This document shows, one piece after another, positions 6,030 through 14,110 of a stretch of 16,440 nucleotides of DNA; within the stretch, counting starts at the first letter, position 1; each line of letters opens with the position of its first letter. Source of the stretch: CAZAFD01 sp964484785 (GTDB lineage: Bacteria > Pseudomonadota > Alphaproteobacteria > Rickettsiales > UBA1997); the NCBI GenBank assembly GCA_964484785.1, contig CAZAFD010000016.1, positions 1 through 16,440 of the forward strand, read 5' to 3'. Below the pieces are notes generated by a model. It was given only the letters and a program-made list of their open reading frames with translations, did no database searches and was not told the origin of the DNA. A program made the position numbers and the translations under genes.

Positions 6030-8861
6030 TCAATTATATTGATAATCGTCTTTATTCCATTCATCAAGACGACTTATATGACTGTAGTCTGTATTAACCA
6101 AATCCCGTGTTGCAAGGTAAGAACCTTCGATTTTATTAAAGTAATTTACAAGTCTTCCCATTAAATCCTCAACATAGTTCATTGTATTAATTATTTTATC
6201 ATGAGAATCTAGAACGCTTCTTTTATTCTGTCTGATTGATAAATAGTTAATACTCTGAATCCCTTTTTTACTTAAACCACTATATTTTAACACAAGGGCC
6301 TGTAAGATTGGTTGTAGATATTCTAATCTTAGTATAGCTGGTAGGCTTGGCACCTGATTAGCTCTATAATTAAAAATTGATACACCATTCTCATCGTACC
6401 TGAGCGCATCGAATCTCGTACTTATTGTGTAACCCTTAATATTTGCACTTATTTTTTTGTCTAAAAAGTACTCTGATCTAGAATTTACAAAATCATTCTG
6501 TAATTCCAATAGATTCCTTTCAAGAAGAGCAAACTTACTTACTAAAATTCTTCTAAAAGTTTCATTCTTGCTGTATCCATCCAAAAACTTTTTGGCCACG
6601 TCTCGTAAAGCTTGTAATCTATCTTTATCTTCTAAATCTTTACAAGATGAAATAAAAATATTAACAAGGAGTTTATCTAGATCTAGGCCAAAATTTTGCT
6701 TGTAGAAATTATTTTGTTTTTTTAACTTTAATATATGACTACAATATACCTCATACGGATTCTTTATTAGTCTTATATAGTCATTTAGCGTGAAATTATC
6801 TGGACGATATATGATGGGTGGTTTAGGCGATGGTCTATCAATTTTAACACGTTTCTGCCCTTGACCTTGTAACATTAGGTCTTCTAAATATTTTTTATCT
6901 TGATTAAAACTCAAATTCTTAAACTTTAGAAGAGCCTCTAGTCTAGACAAAAAACGTGATTTCATAAAAGCAATATTGCCATTAGTTATGGCTCTTGTAA
7001 TAATAACCTGTTTATTAAACAGGCTTTGTACAAAGTTAAAACATAAATTACCCCACTTAAAATCTTCATAAAAACCATCACTCGGAGTATTACTATATAC
7101 AAGCGACCAAAAATTATTTAAAGAGGTACCCGTGAATTCTCCTTCATTCATACCCGTAAGAATAACGAGATCATAATGTATTAACTGTATTTCGTGTATT
7201 GATAAGATTGTAACATTAGGTGATTCTAGTTCAGTCTCATAATAACATTTATTTAAAAAAAATTTAATAACATTAAGATAATCTTTTATATCTTTTATAA
7301 AAAAACTATGACCATCCTGGTATGATGTAAGAACCTTATTGAGCAATTCTAACACCTGGGTATATCCGGACACATCTTCTTCCCCCAAGATCTTAATATC
7401 ACAAAACTTATTCAAAAATTCCAAATGTCTTTCGAGTATACTACTAAAATCTCTTTTATCACGGAAGATACTATCAAACACCCCTGATATTTTCTCTAAA
7501 AAGAAAGATAATTTATTCCGATTTTCGGTATTATCTATATGTGAAACTAAAGTTTTATAGGCAGAGATACTATTAAAAACCATAAATGAATTTTGCAATA
7601 TATATCCCTCTAAAATCTCTACAAGATTTGTATATTCTGTTTTATCATATCCAAAATTGAGGCATCTATTCTTTAAGAATGAAATAAACTTATTGGGTGT
7701 AAAATTATCTAAATATAACTCAATAATCTCAATTATAATTCTAGCTACCTTGGTATTCATGATGCTTTTTGAAAAACCACTTACACATTTTACATTATCC
7801 AGATATTTAATATGATTAAATATTTCTCGACTAGTTTCTTGTGAAGCTACTATAGCAATCTTGATATCTTTTTTTATCAATAAATTTTTATTTACTATAT
7901 ATTTTATTAAATCGACTTCTTCCAACTTATCCTTGCATTCTAAAAGATTAATATTATTTAAATCCCCAAGGTCTTTAATTCTAGACCATCTATCATATAT
8001 AAGGTCCGAAGGTAGAACTGAACAGTAAATAGAATTAGCGCTTAAATTATTTATTAATTCATACTCTCCATATTGAATATCTTCCAATCTTGAAATACCT
8101 AAATTTTTAATGAATTCCATATAAGCATAGTAAGGATTAATACTCTCTAGATTATTAAAAGACTCCTCTTCAAAGATATTTTTTGGAAGATTAAAAACTA
8201 TAGAGGTGTTATCGTATTTACTCAAAACACTAACTAGACCGAGGATGATTTTGTTCGGACACCAATTTCCAGCAAAAATAATATCATAATCTGGTCTGGA
8301 TGACTTAAATAATTCAGTATAGAACTTAATTAACTTTACCAAAGTTAATTCTCCATTAGTATAAGCACATTCTCTTACTACCTCACAAAGTTTATTATAA
8401 AGATCGCTCTGCATATTATATTCTTCCTGTAAATATGCATAAGCAGAATCCATTTCAATATCATTCCATGCTAAGGTTTGTAAAATTTCTTTTAATTCAT
8501 CACTTATTCGTAATAAGGAAGTATGGTCTTGCAACAAGAATTTTTTCTTAAGAATATTTACTAGTGTAAGTCTATTTCTAATATCATCTTCTTCGCTGAT
8601 GTTTATTTTAAAATCATCTAACAAAGTAGGTATAGACTTATAACAAAGATTAACAAATAATAGATCATAAATACTTAAAACAAGCGGAGTTTTTCCTAAG
8701 TTTCTCAAAAATATTTCTCTGAACCTATTAACCGCTCGCCTTGTCGGTAAGAGTATAAGCACCTTGTTTAAATAATCTTTATTCTGGCAATATTCATCAC
8801 TAATATAACGATATAAAGTCAATAAGAAATCATAGTTTGATGGAATATTTAAATATTTCAT
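6030..8861 (-). CDS. addB: AddB-type double-strand break repair protein, nuclease motifs degraded
   Basis: AddB is the inactivated-helicase and nuclease subunit of AddAB, which resects DNA ends for RecA loading. Alphaproteobacterial features are the opening IPSNYDFLLTL, then VLILLPTRRAVNRFREIFL, which stands in place of a Walker A motif, the mid-protein DLVILTGMNEGEF, SRLEALLKFK, and NPYEVYCSHILKLK at the entry to the C-terminal nuclease domain. The ATG at 8861 (943 residues) is preferred over an upstream in-frame TTG at 8894, since homologues begin near this point and a candidate promoter would start transcription almost at the TTG. The nuclease looks worn: RFDAL keeps the first Asp (residue 818), but the expected D-Y-K reads N-Y-R (831-833), the expected Gln-x-x-x-Glu reads QPILQ, and the His near the domain entry is not evident. 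A DNA-binding or structural role may remain. No addA is in the window. Confidence 0.85.
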   Translation of the reverse strand: MKYLNIPSNYDFLLTLYRYISDEYCQNKDYLNKVLILLPTRRAVNRFREIFLRNLGKTPLVLSIYDLLFVNLCYKSIPTLLDDFKINISEEDDIRNRLTLVNILKKKFLLQDHTSLLRISDELKEILQTLAWNDIEMDSAYAYLQEEYNMQSDLYNKLCEVVRECAYTNGELTLVKLIKFYTELFKSSRPDYDIIFAGNWCPNKIILGLVSVLSKYDNTSIVFNLPKNIFEEESFNNLESINPYYAYMEFIKNLGISRLEDIQYGEYELINNLSANSIYCSVLPSDLIYDRWSRIKDLGDLNNINLLECKDKLEEVDLIKYIVNKNLLIKKDIKIAIVASQETSREIFNHIKYLDNVKCVSGFSKSIMNTKVARIIIEIIELYLDNFTPNKFISFLKNRCLNFGYDKTEYTNLVEILEGYILQNSFMVFNSISAYKTLVSHIDNTENRNKLSFFLEKISGVFDSIFRDKRDFSSILERHLEFLNKFCDIKILGEEDVSGYTQVLELLNKVLTSYQDGHSFFIKDIKDYLNVIKFFLNKCYYETELESPNVTILSIHEIQLIHYDLVILTGMNEGEFTGTSLNNFWSLVYSNTPSDGFYEDFKWGNLCFNFVQSLFNKQVIITRAITNGNIAFMKSRFLSRLEALLKFKNLSFNQDKKYLEDLMLQGQGQKRVKIDRPSPKPPIIYRPDNFTLNDYIRLIKNPYEVYCSHILKLKKQNNFYKQNFGLDLDKLLVNIFISSCKDLEDKDRLQALRDVAKKFLDGYSKNETFRRILVSKFALLERNLLELQNDFVNSRSEYFLDKKISANIKGYTISTRFDALRYDENGVSIFNYRANQVPSLPAILRLEYLQPILQALVLKYSGLSKKGIQSINYLSIRQNKRSVLDSHDKIINTMNYVEDLMGRLVNYFNKIEGSYLATRDLVNTDYSHISRLDEWNKDDYQYN

Positions 8862-8903
8862 AATACTATTTCGTAATACTAAATTATTAAACAAGCTAAC
8901 CTA

Positions 8904-8931
8904 AAAATATCCTTTAACCAAAAAAATTCAA
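8904..8931 (-). promoter_or_regulatory. Candidate promoter for addB
   Basis: On the minus strand TTGAAT (8926-8931) and TATTTT (8904-8909) are separated by 16 nt, each matching 4 of 6 consensus bases. Transcription would start near 8897, leaving about 35 nt before the ATG at 8861. The match is weak and the DNA is AT-rich. Confidence 0.3.
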
Positions 8932-9053
8932 TTTTGTCACCATGTAAAAATATTATAATCCTAAAAATTTGATTCTACTCCATAATTAATATCATTATTA
9001 CCTATTTTAAACTATAAAACACCTCTTAAACCATAAAAAGTAACATAGCCTCT

Positions 9054-9062
9054 TGATATAAT
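9054..9062 (+). promoter_or_regulatory. Extended -10 promoter for gatCA
   Basis: TGATATAAT combines a perfect -10 TATAAT (9057-9062) with the TG of an extended -10 element at the correct one-base spacing. No good -35 is present at 16-18 nt, which extended -10 promoters tolerate. Transcription would begin near 9069, giving a leader of about 105 nt before the gatC ATG. Confidence 0.5.
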
Positions 9063-9174
9063 ATATTTAAGAACTAGATAAAATATTTAACAAAACTATT
9101 ATATCTATTGATTTATAAAATAAATTTGATACTAAATTAAACCAATTATTGATAGAATTAAACAAAATAACTTT

Positions 9175-9465
9175 ATGCATATTGATGAAGCAAGGCTATT
9201 AAGAATAGCAGAAACTGCGATGATCGAGATTAATAAAGAAGAAGTGGACAAGTACTTAGACCTCTTAAACAAGGATATAGAGAGCGTTAAAGAAGTATTT
9301 AATATAGATACTGGTGATCTAGAGGGCTTGGCAAATCCATACGATATGGTGTTACACGCCAGTCAGGATAGAGTATCAGATGGTAATATAGCTGATAAAG
9401 TTCTTAAAAATGCACCAAATAGCATGTATGGTTATTTCGTAGTACCAAAAATCATCGAGGCATAA
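9175..9465 (+). CDS. gatC: Asp-tRNA(Asn)/Glu-tRNA(Gln) amidotransferase subunit GatC
   Basis: GatC is the small subunit that wraps around and stabilises GatA and GatB in the amidotransferase that converts Glu-tRNA(Gln), and in many bacteria Asp-tRNA(Asn), to the correct amidated forms. At 96 residues it has normal length. It has the typical helical N-terminus (EARLLRIAETAMI, with a conserved 'L-A/I-x-L/I' pattern) and a C-terminal segment with D-x-V-S-D-G followed by PNSMYGYFVVPKIIE, which matches the family pattern A-P-x-x-x-x-x-F-x-V-P-K-V-I-E. The ATG has no visible Shine-Dalgarno. It lies 4 nt before gatA, so the pair is surely co-transcribed. Confidence 0.95.
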   Translation: MHIDEARLLRIAETAMIEINKEEVDKYLDLLNKDIESVKEVFNIDTGDLEGLANPYDMVLHASQDRVSDGNIADKVLKNAPNSMYGYFVVPKIIEA

Positions 9466-9469
9466 GCAA

Positions 9470-10942
9470 ATGAGCGATATAACAAAGTTAACGCTTTTAG
9501 AAGCACGTGAAAAATTACTCAATAAAGAAATATCTAGTGTAGAGCTAAGTCAGGCCTTCATAAAAAAAATACAAGATAATAAAAAATTAAATGCCTTTAT
9601 AACAACTAGTTTTGATGAGGCAATAACAGCAGCCAAAGAAAGTGATAAAAAGATACAGAACAAAAATTATGGTAAATTAGAAGGCTTACCTTTAGCAGTA
9701 AAGGATTTATTTTGCACAGAAGGTATAAGAACTACAGCAGCTTCTAACATACTAAAAAACTTTATACCACCATATGAATCTAGCGTAACACAAAAACTAA
9801 AAGATCAAGGATATGTTTTATTGGGTAAAACTAATATGGATAGTTTTGCCTGCGGTTCAACTAACATGACAAGCGACTTTGGTCCAGTAGAAAGCACCTT
9901 AAAAGCAAAGGATGATGATAGAGCTTTAATACCAGGGGGCTCCTCTGGAGGTTCTGCTGTAGCCGTTTGTGGCGATATGTGCTTAGCAGCCACTGGTAGT
10001 GATACCGGTGGTTCAATAAGACAACCAGCTGCCATTAATGGCTTAGTTGGAATCAAACCAACCTATGGAAGAGTTTCTAGATATGGAATGGTAGCCTACG
10101 CTAGTTCCTTTGATCAGGCCGGTTGGTTAACAAAAGACATAAAAGATGCAGCCTATCTAACAGATATCATCTGTGGCCAAGATACTAAAGACTCTACCAC
10201 AGTATCCCAAGACCCTACGAATTTCTTTCAGAACATTAATGCAGGACAAGTAAAGAACAAAAAAATTGGTATCATAAAGGAATTTTTAAATCTTGGTAGT
10301 AAGGTTAGTCCTGACATATATAAAAATTTTTGGGACCTCCTCGAAGTATTTAAAAAACATGGTTGTCAGATTATAGAATTGTCTATACCTACTATAGATT
10401 ATGTACCTGAGTTATATACGATATTAAGCTATACAGAACTAGCATCAAATCTATCAAGATACGATGGTGTGAGATTTGGTTATAGAACGCAAAAACCAGT
10501 ATCTAGTCTAAATGACATGTATTCTAAAACAAGATCAGAAGGTTTCTGTGACAACATTAAAAAACGTATCTTATTAGGTTATTACTTCTCCTCCTCAGAA
10601 AATTACGAGAAGTATTTTTTAAAGGCACAAAAAGTTCGTAGAAAACTTGTTAATGAATTCCTACAGGCCTTAGAAAAAACAGACTTTTTAATGACACCAA
10701 CCACGCCGCATACTGCATTTCATCTAAATCTAACAGAGGAAGAGCAAAAGCTAAATATGGAATCAAATTATTTAAACGATTTGTTCGTATGTCCAGTCAA
10801 TATGGCTGGTTTACCTGGAATCAGTATTCCAACCGGTAAAGATTCTAAGAATTTACCAATTGGTATGCATTTTATATCAAACTACTTTAAAGAACAAATT
10901 TTGTTTGATATAGGTTTATTTCTTGAACAAAATCTACAATAA
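9470..10942 (+). CDS. gatA: Asp-tRNA(Asn)/Glu-tRNA(Gln) amidotransferase subunit GatA
   Basis: GatA is the glutaminase subunit that releases ammonia from glutamine and passes it to GatB for tRNA-dependent amidation. The 490-residue protein carries the amidase-signature catalytic triad: Lys78 in LPLAVKDLF, cis-Ser158 in PGGSSGGSA and the nucleophile Ser182 in GSDTGGSIRQPA, with the family's 24-residue spacing between the two serines. The downstream LVGIKPTYGRVSRYG and, near the end, CPVNMAGLPGISIP are also conserved. It is co-transcribed with gatC. The expected third gene, gatB, does not follow. A hairpin begins within 6 nt of the stop codon, so gatB must lie elsewhere in the genome. The protein appears intact and functional. 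Confidence 0.97.
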   Translation: MSDITKLTLLEAREKLLNKEISSVELSQAFIKKIQDNKKLNAFITTSFDEAITAAKESDKKIQNKNYGKLEGLPLAVKDLFCTEGIRTTAASNILKNFIPPYESSVTQKLKDQGYVLLGKTNMDSFACGSTNMTSDFGPVESTLKAKDDDRALIPGGSSGGSAVAVCGDMCLAATGSDTGGSIRQPAAINGLVGIKPTYGRVSRYGMVAYASSFDQAGWLTKDIKDAAYLTDIICGQDTKDSTTVSQDPTNFFQNINAGQVKNKKIGIIKEFLNLGSKVSPDIYKNFWDLLEVFKKHGCQIIELSIPTIDYVPELYTILSYTELASNLSRYDGVRFGYRTQKPVSSLNDMYSKTRSEGFCDNIKKRILLGYYFSSSENYEKYFLKAQKVRRKLVNEFLQALEKTDFLMTPTTPHTAFHLNLTEEEQKLNMESNYLNDLFVCPVNMAGLPGISIPTGKDSKNLPIGMHFISNYFKEQILFDIGLFLEQNLQ

Positions 10943-10947
10943 AGTCA

Positions 10948-10981
10948 TGACAAAAAGACGTAATTCAATGTCTTTTTGTCA
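10948..10981 (+). terminator. Perfect 12-bp hairpin after gatA
   Basis: TGACAAAAAGAC (10948-10959) pairs perfectly with GTCTTTTTGTCA (10970-10981) around a 10-nt loop, starting 5 nt after the gatA stop. The T5 run lies inside the 3' arm and no U-tract follows it (AAATATTCT), so it is not a textbook rho-independent terminator. Its place suggests transcript-end formation or protection of the mRNA from 3' exonucleases. It is equally symmetrical on the other strand. Confidence 0.65.
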
Positions 10982-11368
10982 AAATATTCTAGGTCATGGT
11001 AATAAATTAATTCAAAATAACTTATAAAGACAGTACATATATTGGACTTGAATATTACATAGACTTATTCTCGCCTTTATAATTCTAACATGACTTTAAG
11101 ATATTTTTTGCCATGATATTGCACCTAATATTATTTGCTCTCATCAAGTACTTTAGTGTTTTAGGTCTTTTTGTTTGTTAAATTTCTGTATGCTTTTACC
11201 TACAGACAGGTACAATATAACCTCGATCTAGTACATCTTAGCTTTTGTGTATCACAAATCCTTCTGAATCATCTTCACGATTAAATATCTAGTCTATTAT
11301 GTTTATATAGATTACAACCTTTATACACTTATCTCTTAATATAAATATATATTGACAAAATAGTAAAA
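10982..11368. other. Convergent spacer between gatA and the acetyltransferase gene
   Basis: After the gatA hairpin this AT-rich stretch has no convincing reading frame on either strand. A short inverted repeat TTTGTG-TAT-CACAAA (11244-11258) and a 5-bp one, TACCT/AGGTA near 11200-11215, are visible but have no T-run or other support. No clear terminator for the minus-strand operon was found. Confidence 0.5.
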
Positions 11369-11881
11369 TTAGGCAAGAGCATCTCTACTCAACTCAAAAT
11401 ATATTATCACACCTTGATTATTACTAGAACGTCTAATTGTTTTAAAATTTAGTTTTTTTAGTAAATTAATGGATCTTATATTAGCTTCAAAGGCACAGGC
11501 TGTAATTTTATTAATGTCCCCAAACTTATCAAACAAATATTTTATAATAGCAGCTCCCGCTTCGCTTGCTAAACCCTTGCCCCAATATTTTTTATGTAGA
11601 GCATAGCAAAAATTTAATTCATTTTCAATGGTGCGTAATATACCACACTGTCCAATAAAAGTATTTTGGCTATAAATTGCATAATAAGAATATCCAAAGG
11701 TGTTCCAATTATAGAGAATTTCATTAAACTTAGCCAAACACTCTCTAAAGTTCTTAGCTCCACCAATAAAATACTTCATTACCTCTTGATCTTGGTTTAG
11801 TCTCGCAAAATCCTGAAAATTCTCCATAGAAAAGGTCTTTATAGCCAATCTCGGTGTATTTAATATCACTTGGTAAACCAT
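11369..11881 (-). CDS. GNAT family N-acetyltransferase (RimJ/RimL-like)
   Basis: The 170-residue protein has the fold order of the Acetyltransf_3 group of GNAT enzymes. It starts with LNTPRLAIKTFS, the usual 'T-x-R-L-x-L-R' strand. It has the acetyl-CoA pyrophosphate-binding loop YWGKGLAS (99-106), and the C-terminal motif ANIRSINLLKKLNFK (an N-x-x-S-x-x-x-x-x-K-x-G/N-F pattern). Family members acetylate the N-terminus of ribosomal proteins, polyamines, antibiotics or other small amines, and the substrate cannot be deduced here. It begins 4 nt after the folD stop and is the last gene of the seven-gene minus-strand run, with no clear terminator after it. Confidence 0.85.
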   Translation of the reverse strand: MVYQVILNTPRLAIKTFSMENFQDFARLNQDQEVMKYFIGGAKNFRECLAKFNEILYNWNTFGYSYYAIYSQNTFIGQCGILRTIENELNFCYALHKKYWGKGLASEAGAAIIKYLFDKFGDINKITACAFEANIRSINLLKKLNFKTIRRSSNNQGVIIYFELSRDALA

Positions 11882-11885
11882 TCCA

Positions 11886-12743
11886 CTAAAGCCTATTATT
11901 CTGCATTAAATAGCACCTTAATGTGTTCTTCATTAAGCAAGCAACAGTCATAGGACCCACACCACCTGGAACCGGCGTAATATAACTACACTTTGAAGCA
12001 ACATCATCAAAGTCCACATCACCACAAATCTTATTTTCTAACCTATTAATACCAACATCAATAATTATAGAATTTTCCTTCACCATATGCTTTTTAATAA
12101 ACTTTGCTTGACCAATAGCAACAATTAAAATATCAGCACTTCTTGTTTCATAAAGAAAATCAACTTCCTTGGTCTTACTATGTAAAATAGACACTGTACA
12201 ATTTCTATTTAATAACAAGTGTGCAAGAGGTTTGCCAACGATATTAGACCTACCTATTACCACGGCCTTCTTGCCATTCAAATCTATATTTAAACTATCA
12301 AGCAGAATCATACAACCATCTGCGGTACATGGAATTATACCAGTATCTAAGTTGTTGGCCAAAAATAATTTACCAGCATTTGTTGCACAAAAACCATCAA
12401 CATCCTTTTCTGGAGCAATCTTATTTAAAATATCTTGTTCATTTAAATGTCTTGGTAAGGGAAGTTGAACAAGAATTCCATTGATCTCCTGTCTATGATT
12501 CAAGTCTTCAATAAGATCTACTAAATCAGTATACTTAGCATCATTGTTAAGTCTATATATTATAGACTTAATTCCACACTTTTTGCAAACCTTCTCTTTA
12601 TTATTTACGTATATCTCGCTAGCCGGATTTTTACCAACCAAAACAACAGCCAAACTAGGTTTAGGATTAATGTTAGATATTTCCTCCTTAATATCTGAGA
12701 CTAAGCCATTAGCTAAAATCTTACCATCAATTATCTGTGTCAT
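11886..12743 (-). CDS. folD: Methylenetetrahydrofolate dehydrogenase / cyclohydrolase FolD
   Basis: FolD is the bifunctional cytosolic enzyme that interconverts 5,10-methylene- and 10-formyl-tetrahydrofolate with NADP+. At 285 residues it has standard length. Visible motifs are VGKNPASEIYVNNKEKVC with Tyr45 and catalytic Lys49, GILVQLPLP, KDVDGF with Asp116, PCTADGCMILL, the nucleotide-binding loop VIGRSNIVGKP and IIDVGIN, then TPVPGGVGPMT. The segment after KDVDGF reads CATNAGKL where many FolD proteins have H-P-x-N-x-G-x-L, a modest divergence with the Asn and Gly kept. The ATG lies inside the 3' end of the DUF2155 gene (17-nt overlap), which suggests translational coupling. The acetyltransferase gene follows after 4 nt. 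Confidence 0.96.
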   Translation of the reverse strand: MTQIIDGKILANGLVSDIKEEISNINPKPSLAVVLVGKNPASEIYVNNKEKVCKKCGIKSIIYRLNNDAKYTDLVDLIEDLNHRQEINGILVQLPLPRHLNEQDILNKIAPEKDVDGFCATNAGKLFLANNLDTGIIPCTADGCMILLDSLNIDLNGKKAVVIGRSNIVGKPLAHLLLNRNCTVSILHSKTKEVDFLYETRSADILIVAIGQAKFIKKHMVKENSIIIDVGINRLENKICGDVDFDDVASKCSYITPVPGGVGPMTVACLMKNTLRCYLMQNNRL

Positions 12744-13605
12744 TTTGCGTGAAGGTACAATCTTTTAATGTAATGTCATAAGTTGGATGTTCTAAACCAG
12801 AAATTCCAGGTGTAGAAGAAAATATCCAACCATAAAACAACAAATCTTTGTCCCTACCCTTTCTCTTCTCAAAAAGCTTTAATAACAACTTGTTTTCCGG
12901 TAATTCCTCAGGATAAGATTTCCAGCACTTTAATGGTAAGATTTCTAATCTCTCAAAAACCACACTTTCATTAGTCTTGGCTTTAAGTTCAAAAGTCTTA
13001 CCAGTTATTTTATCTAGAGCTCTCAAAATAACATAATCAGCAAATCTTTTGTTTTCTGTCTCACCTATAGTCTTGAGAGATTGTGAGGGTTTTTCATCTG
13101 TAGATTCAGAATCTAAATCTTGTTTGTCTTGTGTAACTGGTAAATCATCACCATTCTTCACAACTTCTTCTTTACCATCAACCTCATTCAAGGAATCCTC
13201 TAATCGAGCTGCACTATCTGAAACATTCTTAGTTTGCTCTGAATCATCACCTAGTCTCTCGTTCTCTTCAACTTGTACCTGGGATCGGTCATCTAACCCT
13301 GTATCTTGATTGTTATCCTGTTCAAGTCCTCTCTCTTCATGTAGAATTTCACTTGAACCCTCTATCCCGTCTTCACTATCAAGATCCTTATTAAGAAAAT
13401 TCTCTTCAAACTTTAAATCATTCTTATTACCATCTACTACTCTAGTATCAGGATTATCTTCTTGAATGTCCACAGAAGTTTCCAGAACATTATCTTGTAT
13501 CTCAATTCTATCATTCAAAAATACATCAAGCTTAGAAGCGTCTTCTATCTCTGTGGCAAAAGAGGCGCTAATAAATATAATTAAAAGAATAAGAAAGTGT
13601 AACAT
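12727..13605 (-). CDS. DUF2155-domain exported protein with a long acidic insert
   Basis: The 292-residue protein has three parts. Residues 1-17 form a hydrophobic signal-peptide-like segment (MLHFLILLIIFISASFA). Residues about 18-185 are a low-complexity acidic stretch rich in Asp, Glu, Asn, Gln and Ser, with no predicted fold and no exact repeat unit. Residues about 186-292 match DUF2155, a family typical of Alphaproteobacteria: VILRALDKITGKTFEL, LEILPLKCWKSYPEE, LLFYGWIFSSTPGISGLEHPTYDITLKDC, with the pair of conserved cysteines. Most family members known to me are much shorter and have signal plus domain only, so the acidic region is an expansion. The function of DUF2155 is unknown, and a periplasmic location is inferred. 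It starts 3 nt after mlaD and overlaps folD by 17 nt. Confidence 0.9.
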   Translation of the reverse strand: MLHFLILLIIFISASFATEIEDASKLDVFLNDRIEIQDNVLETSVDIQEDNPDTRVVDGNKNDLKFEENFLNKDLDSEDGIEGSSEILHEERGLEQDNNQDTGLDDRSQVQVEENERLGDDSEQTKNVSDSAARLEDSLNEVDGKEEVVKNGDDLPVTQDKQDLDSESTDEKPSQSLKTIGETENKRFADYVILRALDKITGKTFELKAKTNESVVFERLEILPLKCWKSYPEELPENKLLLKLFEKRKGRDKDLLFYGWIFSSTPGISGLEHPTYDITLKDCTFTQNDTDN

Positions 13606-13608
13606 AGT

Positions 13609-14055
13609 TTACTTTTCAGTTTTACTAAAAACAAACTTTCCAACCATCTCCATTAAATCAACATTTGATTGCGTAAAACTAAAGCCGTCTCCATTAGATA
13701 AGTATTCATCACTACCACCAAGTTGTATCTTTAAATATTTACTACCAATAATACCAGATGTAGCAACATTTAAAGAGCTATCATCGGGTATTTTAACACC
13801 CTTATTAATTTTAAGACTAACTTTAACCTTGTAATTGGAATCTAGCTCAAGTCTTGCCACTTGGCCTACATCCAAGCCCCCTATTTTTACCTTACTGCCC
13901 TTATCTATACCATCTATATCATTAAACAAAGCAAAAACCTCATAAGAATCTGTCTTAATTTTCTTGTCAGCAAGCTTTAGCAAGGCTATTCCAAAAAATG
14001 TTGCCACGGAAATAATAGTAATTCCCAAAAAAAATTCTAACTTACTTCTTTTCAT
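13609..14055 (-). CDS. mlaD: MlaD-like MCE-domain lipid transport protein
   Basis: MlaD is the inner-membrane-anchored substrate-binding subunit of the Mla ABC system, which moves phospholipids between the inner and outer membranes. The 148-residue protein has one N-terminal transmembrane segment (about residues 8-28, LEFFLGITIISVATFFGIAL) and one MCE domain with the typical core FNDIDGIDKGSKVKIGGLDVG, then TSGIIGSKYLKI. The ATG at 14055 is chosen over an upstream in-frame TTG at 14142, because the longer form would add 29 basic residues before the anchor and overlap rnc. The partners mlaE and mlaF are not in the window. It follows rnc by 55 nt and is 3 nt before the DUF2155 gene. It is a Gram-negative outer-membrane marker. 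Confidence 0.9.
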   Translation of the reverse strand: MKRSKLEFFLGITIISVATFFGIALLKLADKKIKTDSYEVFALFNDIDGIDKGSKVKIGGLDVGQVARLELDSNYKVKVSLKINKGVKIPDDSSLNVATSGIIGSKYLKIQLGGSDEYLSNGDGFSFTQSNVDLMEMVGKFVFSKTEK

Positions 14056-14110
14056 GATAAAACAATCTTTAGTATTAAAACTCACTCGATATGTTATAAG
14101 TAAAAAATAC

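Larger units (their letters stand above)
8862..9174. other. Divergent intergenic region between addB and gatC
   Basis: This 313-nt AT-rich region must contain the promoters of both flanking transcripts. The two candidate promoters are listed separately. No further reading frame, operator-like inverted repeat or riboswitch was recognised. Confidence 0.6.

Noticed and set aside
8862..8894. A TTG start giving addB 11 more residues
   Set aside because: Homologues begin near the ATG at 8861, and the candidate promoter would place the transcript start almost at this TTG.
11244..11258. Inverted repeat TTTGTG-TAT-CACAAA as a terminator or operator
   Set aside because: It is short with a 3-nt loop, has no T-run on either side and is not next to a promoter. 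It is expected by chance in such DNA.
13049..13309. Plus-strand reading frame rich in serine opposite the DUF2155 gene
   Set aside because: It is the mirror of the acidic low-complexity codons on the minus strand and has no independent support.
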